The notes below the pieces were generated by a model that saw only the letters and a list, made by a program, of their open reading frames with translations, was not told the origin of the DNA and did no database searches. From NCBI GenBank assembly GCA_021800255.1, contig JAJYZC010000024.1, forward strand, positions 1 through 43,987: a stretch of DNA of 43,987 nucleotides, in the 5' to 3' direction. This document shows, one piece after another, positions 32,951 through 41,493 of this stretch. This DNA is from Acidobacteriota bacterium (lineage in GTDB: Bacteria; Acidobacteriota; Terriglobia; Terriglobales; Acidobacteriaceae). Position 1 is the stretch's first letter. Each line of letters opens with the position of its first letter. The position numbers and the translations under genes are program-made.

Positions 32951-33316
32951 ATGTCTGAAGACGAAACGACTTCGACAAATTCAACCTCTGTAGGCTCTTA
33001 TGCGGGGTTGCGCGTGGTGATCCGCTTCTGGAAGACGCTCTTCGCTCTGTCAGCAGGGCTGATTCCCACCATCAAGTCGGCGCCGGTGGACGTTCGGTCC
33101 GTTGATTACGCACATAAAGATCAGCACCATCGAGCTGCTGATCGGGTGAAGCTCTGGGCGTTGAGCCGGGAGACGGTGAGGCTCTTGGTCAAGGATGATC
33201 CGAATGTTGCCAAGATCAAGTTCGCTCGAAAGAGGTCTCGCACAACGTACCCGGTTCCTGAATCCTTTGCTCCGGCGCGTACAGTCTTGCGGACGCTTGG
33301 CTTTGCATGCTTTTGA
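32951..33316 (+). pseudogene. Degenerate excisionase-like HTH gene (fragment)
   Basis: The open frame of 121 codons begins MSEDETTSTNS. Its last 55 residues read KLWALSRETVRLLVKDDPNV, AKIKFARKRSRTTYPVPES, a MerR/excisionase-type helix-turn-helix as found in small phage or island DNA-binding proteins. The expected N-terminal strand of that domain (KISTIELLI) is readable in another frame just upstream (about 33115-33145), which suggests a frameshift. The first 60 residues match nothing I know. Either a pseudogene or an orphan HTH protein. Its position next to the 3' end of a tRNA gene fits a decayed integrated element. Confidence 0.4.
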
Positions 33317-33437
33317 ACGGCGGCGATAGAGTTGCAGTCCCATGACTATACCTCTCTGGAAAGTAGAGAAGGTACAGCACGATTGCCTGCTATTGCCCGC
33401 CGAGGTGGAATTTTTGTGTAAGTATTTTATTTTCTAT

Positions 33438-33513
33438 TGGGGCGGCTGGTGGGGATCGAACCCACGACATCCTGAGCCACAGTCAGGCGTTCTGCCGCTG
33501 AACTACAGCCGCC
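33438..33513 (-). tRNA. tRNA-His (GTG)
   Basis: A 76-nt cloverleaf with an extra 5' G(-1) paired to C73 (GGCGGCTG against CAGCCGCC), the identity mark of tRNA-His. The anticodon stem CCTGA/TCAGG has loop CTGTGGC (anticodon GTG), the T-stem is GTGGG/CCCAC with TTCGATC, and CCA is encoded. A TAGAAT box lies about 12 bases upstream on the minus strand. No second copy of its 3' end was seen in the window. Confidence 0.97.
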
Positions 33514-34349
33514 GTTTACACTATTGATTCTAGCATCAAATGAAGTTACAGACCGGACTGCGCCTCCACCCCCAGGACAATCGCAGCAAGGAGATCTTTA
33601 CCCATTCATGCCTGCGCTGCGCCCCTACGGGGAGCGAAAGTTTCTGGCGGACGCGATCCCAGAGCTCCGCCGTTCTCCCCTCTGAGCTTCATGAAGGTCC
33701 AGGATGACGATGGAAGGGATCTGCCATCTATTTGCCGGTCTCCAAGGACCAAGCCCGGGGGCGCAACAGCCGGGATGCCGGATTGGCAATGGGCATGCAA
33801 CAGCATCTCTGCGTGCGTTGGCCACGATCACCTGGCGCCCAGTTGTCCGAGCAAACGGCTGATCCGCGGCGGGCGCGTTGGGGTAGCTTAACCGCCGATG
33901 CCGCCGCACCAACCCGTCTCATTTCATCTACTTTCGTGTATCCCCTCCGGAAAGACCGCGAATGGCGGACGGTTTTGACGGTGGAAGATGCTGCTCGGCC
34001 ATGAAACGCTCATGCGATTGCCCTGCTGGCCACCTCGGCCAGCCACCGCTGATCTCCAGCAACTCGCCAGGCAAAGATTGGCCCGCCGCCGCTTTTGCAA
34101 AGCGAACCTCGCGCAACCTTGGGCGGCATTTCCACGCTCCGCACAGAGCAACATCTTCTAGAAAAGATGTGTCATAAGATATGAAGGTCCGCGCCGGCCG
34201 CGGGAACGTTCGTCAAGGACCGGCAGACAGCAGGATGGAAACGCCCCCTTCGTCCGGCCGGCGAGAATACATTGCAAGCGGCTTGGCCGAGGGTGGTCTT
34301 TCCCTGTGCATCTTTCAAGAAAATAGAGGGACTGTTAGCGATCAAAAAC
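33514..34349. other. 836-bp region without a convincing gene
   Basis: Several short frames occur on both strands, but none shows a ribosome binding site with a protein-like composition, and none resembles a known family. No clear tRNA, riboswitch or long inverted repeat was found. It may hold degenerate sequence linked to the tRNA-His insertion site and the promoter of the following gene. Confidence 0.5.
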
Positions 34350-35450
34350 ATGCTTACCAGGCAATCGGGATTCATGAGCGTATTTGCCCTTGCTGCCGCG
34401 GCGATTTTGACCGTGAGTTGCGCGCGTTGTTGTGCGCAATCGGCTCTGTTGCTGGAGCAGCCCTATGGCGTCTTCGGCCTGCTCAACCCTACCGGCCACA
34501 ACGCAATTTATTTGCAGCATGTTTGCGCTGCGGCTCCAGTCAAGCTGCGCCCCTGCCGTCCCGGAGAGATGGGGGTTGTTATCTCACGCTATAAGGGCAT
34601 CGATGGATACGATTGGATCGCCATACCGCTCGTGCCCTACCTTTATTCGGTCCAAAAGCTCTCTCAAGTCCCGGCCCGCGTCAATCGTGCAAGCGTGCTG
34701 CGCATGCGCGAACGCTATCGTGAAGAGCACCTGCTCGTGTTGGGGAGAAATCTGCGTCCGGGCAACATCATGCACGATGGTTGGAGCGAATTGCTGGGCG
34801 TCGCTTATGAGAGGGCTATCTATGCCTTCCGCTTCAACACCACCCCCGAGCAGGACGCAGCGCTGATTGCGAAGATGAACACCGGCCGCAATCGTTCGCA
34901 CTTCAGCCTGCTCTTCAACAACTGCGCCGACTTTGCGCGCAGCGTGCTGAACACCTATTATCCCGGCGCCTTCAGGCGCAGCATTTTCCCTGACGCCGGC
35001 ATCACCACGCCCAAGCAGGTAGCGCACAAGCTCATGCGCTATGCGCACCAGCATCCGCAACTCGATCTGGCGGTGTTTAAGATTGCCCAGGTGCCCGGCT
35101 ACCGGCGCCATAGCGGCTCCAACAAGAGCATCGACGGATCCTTCGTCACCACTCCTTACATCATTCCCATTACGCTGCTCAACCCGTATGTCGCCGCGGG
35201 GCTGGCGGTGGACTATCTGGCCCGCGGAAGCCACCGGCTCTTTACCAAGCGCGCACAGGTGCTGGAACCGGATAATCTATTGCTGTTGACGGCCACGCCC
35301 GCGTCCAGGCAGAATCCCGTCAGCGCCTCTGAACAGGCCGCTAACGCCGGCGAGCAAACCGCCGGCGCCAGTGCCGGGCGCTGGGCGCAAATGCAGGACT
35401 CAACACAGGCCGGCATTCGCCCGGAAGGAAGCAGGACCACGAGTGAGTAA
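34350..35450 (+). CDS. Secreted protein with papain-like (NlpC/P60- or LRAT-like) fold, function unknown
   Basis: A 366-residue protein with a signal segment (FMSVFALAAAAILTVSCARC). Two conserved-looking blocks, TGHNAIYL (His, residues about 47-54) and LLFNNCADFARSVLNTYYPG (Cys, about 190), have the circularly permuted order expected for a His...Cys papain-fold hydrolase or acyltransferase of the NlpC/P60-LRAT kind. I cannot name a family with confidence. The C-terminal 90 residues include one hydrophobic stretch (IIPITLLNPYVAAGLAVDYL) and a Ser/Ala/Gln-rich tail. It overlaps the next gene by eight bp. The start is uncertain: 34350 (GAGGGA is distant) or 34374 are both possible. Confidence 0.6.
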   Translation: MLTRQSGFMSVFALAAAAILTVSCARCCAQSALLLEQPYGVFGLLNPTGHNAIYLQHVCAAAPVKLRPCRPGEMGVVISRYKGIDGYDWIAIPLVPYLYSVQKLSQVPARVNRASVLRMRERYREEHLLVLGRNLRPGNIMHDGWSELLGVAYERAIYAFRFNTTPEQDAALIAKMNTGRNRSHFSLLFNNCADFARSVLNTYYPGAFRRSIFPDAGITTPKQVAHKLMRYAHQHPQLDLAVFKIAQVPGYRRHSGSNKSIDGSFVTTPYIIPITLLNPYVAAGLAVDYLARGSHRLFTKRAQVLEPDNLLLLTATPASRQNPVSASEQAANAGEQTAGASAGRWAQMQDSTQAGIRPEGSRTTSE

Positions 35451-35880
35451 ATCGGTTCCGCAAAACTATAAAAATCACGCGCGGCTCGATCCGGCATTTC
35501 ATTATTTCCTGGTTTTTGTTCTTCTCGCCAACCTGATCGTCGCCATCGTCCACCTGATCCAGCATCTGAATTTCTATTCGGCATGGCTCGTGCTGCTGTC
35601 GCTGGCCCTGTTTGTCCTTTTATTAAAACTGCGCCTCTATCCCTTGAAGGTGCAGGACCGGGTCATCCGGCTGGAGGAGCGGCTGCGCCTGCAGGCGCTG
35701 GCGCCGGCGGAGTGGCGCGCGCAGATTCACCGGCTGAGCGAAGACCAACTGATCGGCCTGCGCTTTGCCCCCGACGATGAGGTTGTGGAGCTGGCCAGGC
35801 AGGCGCTGGAAGAAAATCTGAGCCGCAAACAGATCAAAGAACGCATCAAGAACTGGCGCGCTGACGGCTGGCGGGTGTGA
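35443..35880 (+). CDS. DUF6526-like membrane protein
   Basis: A 145-residue protein with two adjacent membrane helices (FHYFLVFVLLANLIVAIVHL; AWLVLLSLALFVLLLKL), then KVQDRVIRLEERLRLQALAP and a charged C-terminus (RQALEENLSRKQIKERIKNW). The pattern 'NYKNHARLDPAFHYF ... QDRVIRLEERLRL' matches the uncharacterised DUF6526 group known in Acidobacteriota and Bacteroidota. The GTG start has AGGA six bases upstream and overlaps the preceding stop, so translation is coupled to the papain-fold protein. Function unknown. Confidence 0.75.
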   Translation: MSKSVPQNYKNHARLDPAFHYFLVFVLLANLIVAIVHLIQHLNFYSAWLVLLSLALFVLLLKLRLYPLKVQDRVIRLEERLRLQALAPAEWRAQIHRLSEDQLIGLRFAPDDEVVELARQALEENLSRKQIKERIKNWRADGWRV

Positions 35881-36019
35881 ACCGCGCGGCGTTCTCTTTT
35901 CCGCCGTAGCATTGCCGGTTCTCAGCGGAAATTCCTGCACCTTCCCAATTTTCATCGCTTTTTATTCGCCTTTTCGCTCCAATCAGCTAAACTGTCTCTA
36001 CAACAACGGAGGTTGCCCA

Positions 36020-36523
36020 ATGGATTTTCACAAGGATTTGATCGCCGAATACGACCGTGAAGCCGCCAAAACCCGCAAGATGCTTGAGGCCATCCCCGAC
36101 GATGCCGATCTCAACTTCAAGCCCCACCCCAAGTCCATGAGCCTGGGCCGCCTGGCCGGCCACGTCACCGATATGACAGGCCACTGGCCCCTCACCGTCC
36201 TCAACCAGGACAAGCTGGAGTTCGCCGCCGATCACAAATGGGATCCCTACATCCCCGCCAGCAAAGCCGCCCTACTGGAGAAGTTCGACCGCGAACTGCC
36301 CGCCGGCCGCGAGGCTCTCGCAGCCGCCTCGCCTGAAAAGTGGGACCAGCGCTGGCAGTTCATCTTCGGCGGTCAGACGTTCATTGACGCCCCGCGCCAT
36401 CAAGTCTTCCGCGAGATGGTCATCAGCCACCTGGTCCACCACCGTGCGCAGTTGGGCGTCTACCTGCGCCTGCTCGGCGCCAAGATCCCAGGCGCTTACG
36501 GCCCCTCCGCCGACGAGATGTAG
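36020..36523 (+). CDS. DinB-family (DUF664-like) putative metal-dependent protein
   Basis: A 167-residue four-helix-bundle protein. The likely metal-ligand histidines are in LAGHVTDMTGHW (about residue 50) and in VISHLVHHRAQLGVYLRLLG (about 140), the typical DinB/YfiT spacing. Family members include damage-induced proteins and thiol-dependent transferases, but most are unassigned. The ATG has GGAGG seven bases upstream. It stands alone, followed by a GC-rich hairpin. Confidence 0.88.
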   Translation: MDFHKDLIAEYDREAAKTRKMLEAIPDDADLNFKPHPKSMSLGRLAGHVTDMTGHWPLTVLNQDKLEFAADHKWDPYIPASKAALLEKFDRELPAGREALAAASPEKWDQRWQFIFGGQTFIDAPRHQVFREMVISHLVHHRAQLGVYLRLLGAKIPGAYGPSADEM

Positions 36524-36560
36524 AAGCTGACTGCGAGAAGGCCGCGACGCATTTGGAACG

Positions 36561-36599
36561 GCGGCTGAGCGGCCTGCCCCCATGAGACCGCTCAGCCGC
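36561..36599 (+). terminator. GC-rich hairpin after the DinB-family gene
   Basis: Twelve-base perfect arms GCGGCTGAGCGG and CCGCTCAGCCGC with a 15-base loop, 38 bp after the stop codon. There is no U-tract, so it may be a barrier or Rho-assisted end rather than a classical terminator. Confidence 0.5.
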
Positions 36600-36742
36600 T
36601 GTCATGAGCCGCCGCGCTCTCAATCCCATCCGTTAAACTCGAAAACAGCAGCGTATCGCGTCGTGCATCGAACTGGCTCGTCAGCCGCGCGGATCGCGCT
36701 TGCCTGGCAGGCCGGCCGCCGTGTTTTCGCACCGGAGATCAT

Positions 36743-38044
36743 TTGCCTACCGCCGCTCAGGAACGTCTCATCCGCCCCGCACGCAACGTCCGCGGCAGCT
36801 TGCGCCTGCCCGGCGACAAATCCATCAGTCACCGCTATGCCCTGCTCGCGGCCTTCGCCCAAGGCGTATCGCGCTTCACCAACTTCTCCACCGGCGCCGA
36901 CTGCGCCTCAACCCTGGCCTGCATGGAAGCTCTGGGCGCCAAAGTCAGCCGCACCGGCGGCCGATCGGTGGAGGTTGCCGGAGCCTCCGGCCGCCTCACG
37001 CCTGCCGCACACCCCCTTGACTGCGGCAACTCCGGCTCGACTATGCGCATGATCTCCGGCCTGCTGGCCGCGCAAGAGGGCCGCTTCACCCTCATCGGCG
37101 ACGCTTCGCTCTCGCGCCGCCCCATGGAACGCATCCGCAAGCCGCTTGAGGCCATGGGCGCGCGTCTCACGCTCACGGAGGGCCACGCGCCGCTGACCAT
37201 CGACGGCGCCCCGCTCCACGCCATCGACTACACCACCCCGGTTCCCAGCGCCCAGGTGAAGACCTGCATCCTGCTCGCCGGCCTCGAAACCCCCGGCGTC
37301 ACCACAGTGCGCGAGGCCGTCCGCACGCGCGACCACAGCGAGCTGGCCCTGCGCGCCTTCGGCGCCAGTCTCACCCGAACAGCGAACTCGGTTTCAGTCC
37401 GCGGTCCGCAGGACCTTCACGCCATCGACGCCGCCGTCCCCGGCGACATCTCTTCGGCCGCTTTCTTTCTTTGCGCCGCCGCGCTCTTTCCCGGCTCCAA
37501 CCTGGTCATCGATGACCTCGGCCTCAACCCCACGCGCGCCGTCCTCCTCGATGTGCTCACCGCCTTGGGCGCGCGCATCGCCATCCTCAATGTCGAGGAA
37601 CAGCACAACGAGCTGGTGGGTACGGTGCAGATTTCCGCGCCGCCCGAGGGCCTGGGCGGGACGGAGGTGAGCGGCGCGCTCTCGGCCCAGCTCATCGACG
37701 AACTGCCGGTGCTGGCCGCCATCGCGCCCTTCACCCGCAACGGCATCCGCATCCGCGGCGCCCGCGAGCTGCGCGTCAAGGAGTCAGACCGCATCGCTCT
37801 GGCGGCCAAAAACCTGCGCGCCATGGGCGCCGAAGTCACGGAGTTCGACGACGGCCTCGACGTGCCCGGCGGCCAGTCGCTCCATGGCGCGATGATCGAC
37901 TCCGGCAGCGATCACCGCATCGCCATGGCCTTCAGCGTGGCCGCCCTCGGCGCCCAGGGCGACACACTGATCCAGGGTGCAGAGTCGGCCGCCATCAGCT
38001 TCCCGGAGTTCTTCGACCTCCTCAATCGGGTCGCCGAGCGATAG
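36743..38044 (+). CDS. aroA: 3-phosphoshikimate 1-carboxyvinyltransferase (EPSP synthase)
   Basis: A 433-residue shikimate-pathway enzyme that joins phosphoenolpyruvate to shikimate 3-phosphate. Motifs are LPGDKSISHRYALLAAF (Lys/Ser substrate loop, residue about 25), DCGNSGSTMRMISGLLA (about 93), RRPMERIRKPLEAMGA, PVPSAQVKTCILLAGL, the glycine-rich VPGDISSAAFFL (about 232) and ELRVKESDRI (about 335). The GNSGSTMRM loop resembles the tolerant-class enzymes of many environmental bacteria (GNSGT in E. coli). The start is TTG with GGAG five bases before it; no ATG fits. It stands alone, convergent with an HTH regulator. Confidence 0.96.
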   Translation: MPTAAQERLIRPARNVRGSLRLPGDKSISHRYALLAAFAQGVSRFTNFSTGADCASTLACMEALGAKVSRTGGRSVEVAGASGRLTPAAHPLDCGNSGSTMRMISGLLAAQEGRFTLIGDASLSRRPMERIRKPLEAMGARLTLTEGHAPLTIDGAPLHAIDYTTPVPSAQVKTCILLAGLETPGVTTVREAVRTRDHSELALRAFGASLTRTANSVSVRGPQDLHAIDAAVPGDISSAAFFLCAAALFPGSNLVIDDLGLNPTRAVLLDVLTALGARIAILNVEEQHNELVGTVQISAPPEGLGGTEVSGALSAQLIDELPVLAAIAPFTRNGIRIRGARELRVKESDRIALAAKNLRAMGAEVTEFDDGLDVPGGQSLHGAMIDSGSDHRIAMAFSVAALGAQGDTLIQGAESAAISFPEFFDLLNRVAER

Positions 38045-38084
38045 ATAACTTAGGCATCTACCGCTGACCATCTGGCGGCAATCC

Positions 38085-38789
38085 CTATAACTCGTTCCAT
38101 ATTAAAGCGATACGTCCTACCAGCAGATCGCCGGGTGACCCGTCCCCGTCGATTTCGATCAGGTCTACGGGAAAGGCGATGCTATGAGGCCGCAAGACCA
38201 GCCGGTTCGACAGGTAGTCCACGTAGCGCAGGGTGAGGTGTGAACCGTGGCGCACGGCATAGAGGTTGGGCCGGTTGGGCCGGTAAGGCGCAAGCGAGTT
38301 GTAGTGGCGATCGATGAGCGCCAGGGCTTCAGGCAGGACCAGAGGCTCCATGGCCAGAGCATCGGCAGCGGGGATGCGGACGGCCACAAACCGTTCCCAA
38401 GCGTGGCGCGCAGCGGTAGCCCTGGCGCGGATGGACGGAAGCAAGCCGGCGGGCAGATCCAGCATTCCCTGCACCGCGGAGGGACGAAGGAAGGGCTCAA
38501 ACAGCGCCACGGCATGGGAAACGATAGGGACTGAGAATCGCTCGGCACCGGTGGCCGAATCCCGCACCGGACCGATGGCGGGAAGAAGATCGGCTGCGGT
38601 CAGATGCTGCGCTGCCAGGATCCGGTCCATGGCCTCGAGCGAGAGTTGGCGGCGGCTGTGCAAAAAGTTGGAAAGATGCGCCTGCGCAAAGCCCGTCTGC
38701 CGGGCCAGCAGGGAAACACTTAATGTACCCCGCTGTATCCTGCGCAGCAATTCCAGGCGGAGACGCTCATGGATCTGGGTCAGGTTCAT
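38085..38789 (-). CDS. XRE-type helix-turn-helix regulator with uncharacterised C-terminal domain
   Basis: A 234-residue protein. Residues 5-60 form a lambda-repressor-like HTH (LELLRRIQRGTLSVSLLARQ, TGFAQAHLSNFLHSRRQLSL, MDRILAAQHL). The rest (about 75-234) contains SVPIVSHAVALFEP and a C-terminal beta-rich portion (LYAVRHGSHLTLRYVDYLSN, RPHSIAFPVDLIEIDG). It vaguely resembles S24-like or cupin-type repressor tails but lacks a clear Ser-Lys dyad, so I leave it unassigned. The start could be 38789 (ATG) or a GTG six codons earlier; neither has a good ribosome binding site. Confidence 0.75.
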   Translation of the reverse strand: MNLTQIHERLRLELLRRIQRGTLSVSLLARQTGFAQAHLSNFLHSRRQLSLEAMDRILAAQHLTAADLLPAIGPVRDSATGAERFSVPIVSHAVALFEPFLRPSAVQGMLDLPAGLLPSIRARATAARHAWERFVAVRIPAADALAMEPLVLPEALALIDRHYNSLAPYRPNRPNLYAVRHGSHLTLRYVDYLSNRLVLRPHSIAFPVDLIEIDGDGSPGDLLVGRIALIWNEL

Positions 38790-39319
38790 TTGTGGAAAAT
38801 TCACCACCAGAAATAGGAGCGTAAGCCTCCTGGTTTCTTATGGAAAAGTTATCAGTGCTAGTTAGCCTTTATTTTCCGCGCTTCCTTCACGATTGAAAAG
38901 AATAAGTGGAGAAAGGCTCCCGGACGCATTGACGGAGAGGAAGCAAGTCTCTAGATTTGGTTTACTTAATCTCGTATTGGCTGTGGAACGTTTTTGAGGA
39001 TGGCTTGATCGCCGTCGGGCTCAGTGGAGGAGAAATCCTGCGCTTCTCAGCGGAAGATCAGCGCATCATCGGGGTATAAATGTTTGTCCTAATTCTTCAT
39101 CGCAGTTCCAAGGGGCGCGGTCCTCGCGCCTGGTGCAGCCAGTACGAAAATTCCAGGATCTGCGCGCTGTGGTCATGACAGAAAACAAGGGAACACGGGC
39201 GGCAATCCCCCATCAGGACACAAGAATCCTGAGTTGCTGTGCCCCGGTCTCTGCACCCCGCGGAACAACAAGATACAAAGAACTCCGGCGGGCGATGAAA
39301 CAGATACGGAGAAAGGGTC
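38790..39319. other. 530-bp intergenic region, divergent promoter area
   Basis: It lies between the HTH regulator (minus) and the zinc-ribbon gene (plus). It is locally AT-rich around 38850-38990, and a TATAAA box occurs near 39075. Short frames exist but none looks like a gene. A ribosome binding site GGAGAAAGGG marks the right border. Confidence 0.45.
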
Positions 39320-39529
39320 ATGGAATTGCGCGTGCAATTGAAGATTTGCGAGGGGTGCGGCTGTCTTTGGTACCGCGCCCAAACCCAAGGGAATGTGTAT
39401 TGCAGGGAGTGCGAGGCAAAGTTGAGGAACTTTCCATCGCCCGAGACCCGTAAGCGGCGCGGACGCCCCTGCCGCAAGCCACTAGCCAGAGTTTGGGCGG
39501 TGGCGGAAGCGACAGGAGGTGCACAATGA
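39320..39529 (+). CDS. Small zinc-ribbon protein, lineage-type
   Basis: A 69-residue protein. Residues 9-31 contain CEGCG...YCREC (C-x2-C ... C-x2-C), a zinc ribbon, followed by a basic tail with RKRRGRPCRKP, an AT-hook-like string. It probably binds DNA or RNA, or a sigma factor. The stop overlaps the start of the next gene (ATGA), so the two are translationally coupled. GGAGAAAGGG lies directly before the ATG. I recall similar pairs in Acidobacteriota genomes but no function. Confidence 0.75.
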   Translation: MELRVQLKICEGCGCLWYRAQTQGNVYCRECEAKLRNFPSPETRKRRGRPCRKPLARVWAVAEATGGAQ

Positions 39530-40038
39530 GCGCGGCGCTGCAGGCGGCGATGGTTTACGCATCTGGCAGCGCAGAGGCTGCCTGGCAGCAAGAACGGAGG
39601 ACATGGAAAGAAAAACCGGCGGCAAAGCCGCAAGCCAGACCGGCGGGGGCGCAGGTAGCCAAACCGCCGGCCAGTTTGGCCTTCTACAGGAAACACACGG
39701 AAAGCCTGTTGCGGCGCTATTTGTATGCTTCCATGCAGGTGGGCAGGGCGCCGTCGATTCTGAGCGATCCGGTGGCGCGGGGATGGGCCTCAAGCCGGCC
39801 GATTCGTACCTTCGAAGACGCGGTCATCTTTGTTCTCGACGTGGAAAAGTGTCTGGGCCAGCTCGGCTCGCTGGACCGGGAGATGCTAAGCCGGATCGTG
39901 ATCCAGGAATACACGCAGGACGAGGCCGCCAGGCTGCTGGGAATGAGCGTACGGACGATCTCCTACAAATTTCCGCAGGCCGTTGACCGGCTTACGGAAA
40001 AGCTGCTGGAAGCGGGCCTCCTCATCTTACCGCACTGA
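39526..40038 (+). CDS. Sigma-70 region 4-like HTH protein
   Basis: A 170-residue protein. The C-terminal 60 residues (LGSLDREMLSRIVIQEYTQD, EAARLLGMSVRTISYKFPQA) form a sigma-70 region 4-type helix-turn-helix. The N-terminal part has a low-complexity Lys/Ala/Pro linker (about residues 22-50) and a helical segment (FYRKHTESLLRRYLYASMQV) but no region 2, so it cannot be a complete sigma factor. It probably acts with the zinc-ribbon protein with which it overlaps by four bp. Ribosome binding site AGGAGG lies about eight bases upstream. It is followed 12 bp later by a perfect hairpin. Confidence 0.75.
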   Translation: MSAALQAAMVYASGSAEAAWQQERRTWKEKPAAKPQARPAGAQVAKPPASLAFYRKHTESLLRRYLYASMQVGRAPSILSDPVARGWASSRPIRTFEDAVIFVLDVEKCLGQLGSLDREMLSRIVIQEYTQDEAARLLGMSVRTISYKFPQAVDRLTEKLLEAGLLILPH

Positions 40039-40050
40039 TGCATGGCAAAA

Positions 40051-40096
40051 CGCAGGCAACGAAGGAGAGCGATTCCGCTCTCCTTCGTTGCCTGCG
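40051..40096 (+). terminator. Perfect 21-bp-stem hairpin downstream of the sigma-region-4 gene
   Basis: Bases 40051-40071 are perfectly complementary to 40076-40096 with a four-base ATTC loop. The stem includes GCAACGAAGGAGAGC and its complement. It begins 12 bp after the stop codon and has no U-tract. It probably ends or protects the transcript. It contains AAGGAG and CTCCTT strings that would be hidden when folded. Confidence 0.7.
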
Positions 40097-40272
40097 AACC
40101 TATCGGGAATTGTCACTCATTCCGTAACAACGTATGGAGCAGAGACTTTAACGTTATCCCTCACCGCAAAGAAGATCATGGATTTTGCGGCGTTTTCTGC
40201 TATGGTGGACGGGGCCACCCGTACATAGCGGAACGTATGCCGGCGGGCGGCCTTACGCAGAGGAGAAACGCA

Positions 40273-41346
40273 ATGAATCCACCACGCTGTGTTGTTGTCT
40301 GCCTGATGCTGCTGGCCGCGGCTGCATGGGCTGCGCCCCCGCCGGCTCCCACCACGGCGGCCGAAGCTCCCACCCGCGACACCAGCTATATCGACGCCCA
40401 GGGCACGGCGCACGTGACGCGCGTAGTGCCGCTGCCGGAAACCGTCAGTCCGCAGGCGCGGCAGTATCTTGCCCGGCCTATGCCGGATGAGGGTCCGCCG
40501 CAAACTCTGGCCGAGCGGCGCGCCCAAACCGACGCCTATACTGCACGGGCGCGCGTGGCCTGGAGCAAGATCTGCCCGAACCACATCGTGGAGAGCGAGA
40601 TCGCAGGAGTTCCGGTGCGGATTGTGACTCCGGACGGGATGCCGGCAGCCAACCGGGACAAGGTGCTGGTCAACCTGCATGGGGGCGGGTTCAATTCGGA
40701 TTCAGGGTCGTATACAGAGACGATACCAATTGCCAGCTACACGAAGATCAAAGTGGTGGCCGTGATGTACCGCCTGGCGCCGGAGCATCCCTTCCCCGCC
40801 GCTGTGGACGACTCGGTAGCTGTGTATAAGGCCCTGCTCAAGACCTACAAGCCGGATCATATGGTGATCTACGGAACATCGGCGGGGGCGATCCTGACCG
40901 GAGAAGTCGCTGTGCGGTTGAAGCAACTGGGTTTGCCCATGCCGGCGGCGCTGGGCATCTTCAGCGGTCTGGGCGACTTTGCGCGCACAGGCGACACCTC
41001 GGCGATCTATGCGCTGGATGGGCTGTCCGGGCACCTGGACCCGCCTGCGCGCGGCCCCCACGATCCCTTTTACGTGGGCAAGACCGATCCCAGAAATCCG
41101 GTGCTTTCGCCGGTTTACGCCGACCTGCACGGGCTGCCGCCGACGCTGTTCGTCTCCGCGACGCGCGACATGCTGCTGAGCGGGACCGCGAACCTGGAGC
41201 GCGCCTTCCTGCACGCGGGGGTGAATGCAAACCTGATCGTGTTCGACGGCCTTCCCCATGCCTTCTGGTACGATCCCGAACTGCCTGAGTCGATTGAGGC
41301 CAATCACTTCATGGCGGACTTTTTTTTGAAGCACCTGGCGAAATAG
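40273..41346 (+). CDS. Secreted HSL-family alpha/beta-hydrolase (esterase/lipase)
   Basis: A 357-residue hydrolase with a signal peptide (CVVVCLMLLAAAAWAAPPPA). The oxyanion motif HGGGF (VNLHGGGFNSD), the family string YRLAPEHPFPAAVDD, the nucleophile Ser in YGTSAG, Asp in ATRDMLLSG and His in GLPHAFWYD give a full type-IV (hormone-sensitive-lipase-like) triad. It would cleave short-chain esters, for example acetyl groups, outside the cytoplasm. The ATG at 40273 has AGGAG eight bases upstream; a longer in-frame start would run through the hairpin. It stands alone before the heptose genes. Confidence 0.9.
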   Translation: MNPPRCVVVCLMLLAAAAWAAPPPAPTTAAEAPTRDTSYIDAQGTAHVTRVVPLPETVSPQARQYLARPMPDEGPPQTLAERRAQTDAYTARARVAWSKICPNHIVESEIAGVPVRIVTPDGMPAANRDKVLVNLHGGGFNSDSGSYTETIPIASYTKIKVVAVMYRLAPEHPFPAAVDDSVAVYKALLKTYKPDHMVIYGTSAGAILTGEVAVRLKQLGLPMPAALGIFSGLGDFARTGDTSAIYALDGLSGHLDPPARGPHDPFYVGKTDPRNPVLSPVYADLHGLPPTLFVSATRDMLLSGTANLERAFLHAGVNANLIVFDGLPHAFWYDPELPESIEANHFMADFFLKHLAK

Positions 41347-41433
41347 GGCTGCGGGTGGGGTGCGGGGCCTGGGATGATGAATGAGGACGTTTCCGCCCAA
41401 GTAACCCGCTAGTTCCGCTCTACACACATTTAG

Positions 41434-41462
41434 TTGACCGCGCCGGGTTTTACATGTATTCG
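41434..41462 (+). promoter_or_regulatory. Predicted promoter of the heptose operon
   Basis: TTGACC and TATTCG are separated by 17 bases, about 30 bases before the hddA ATG. The -35 box is good and the -10 box weak. Confidence 0.4.
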
Positions 41463-41493
41463 TGTCTTGTATCGATGTGAACGTGCAAAAGTC

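Noticed and set aside
33600..34200. Several 60-95-codon frames on both strands
   Set aside because: Composition is shadow-like and overlapping in all frames, with no conserved motif; left as gene-free.
39133..39453. 106-codon open frame before and overlapping the zinc-ribbon gene
   Set aside because: No ribosome binding site, no protein-like motif, and it overlaps the well-supported zinc-ribbon gene in another frame.
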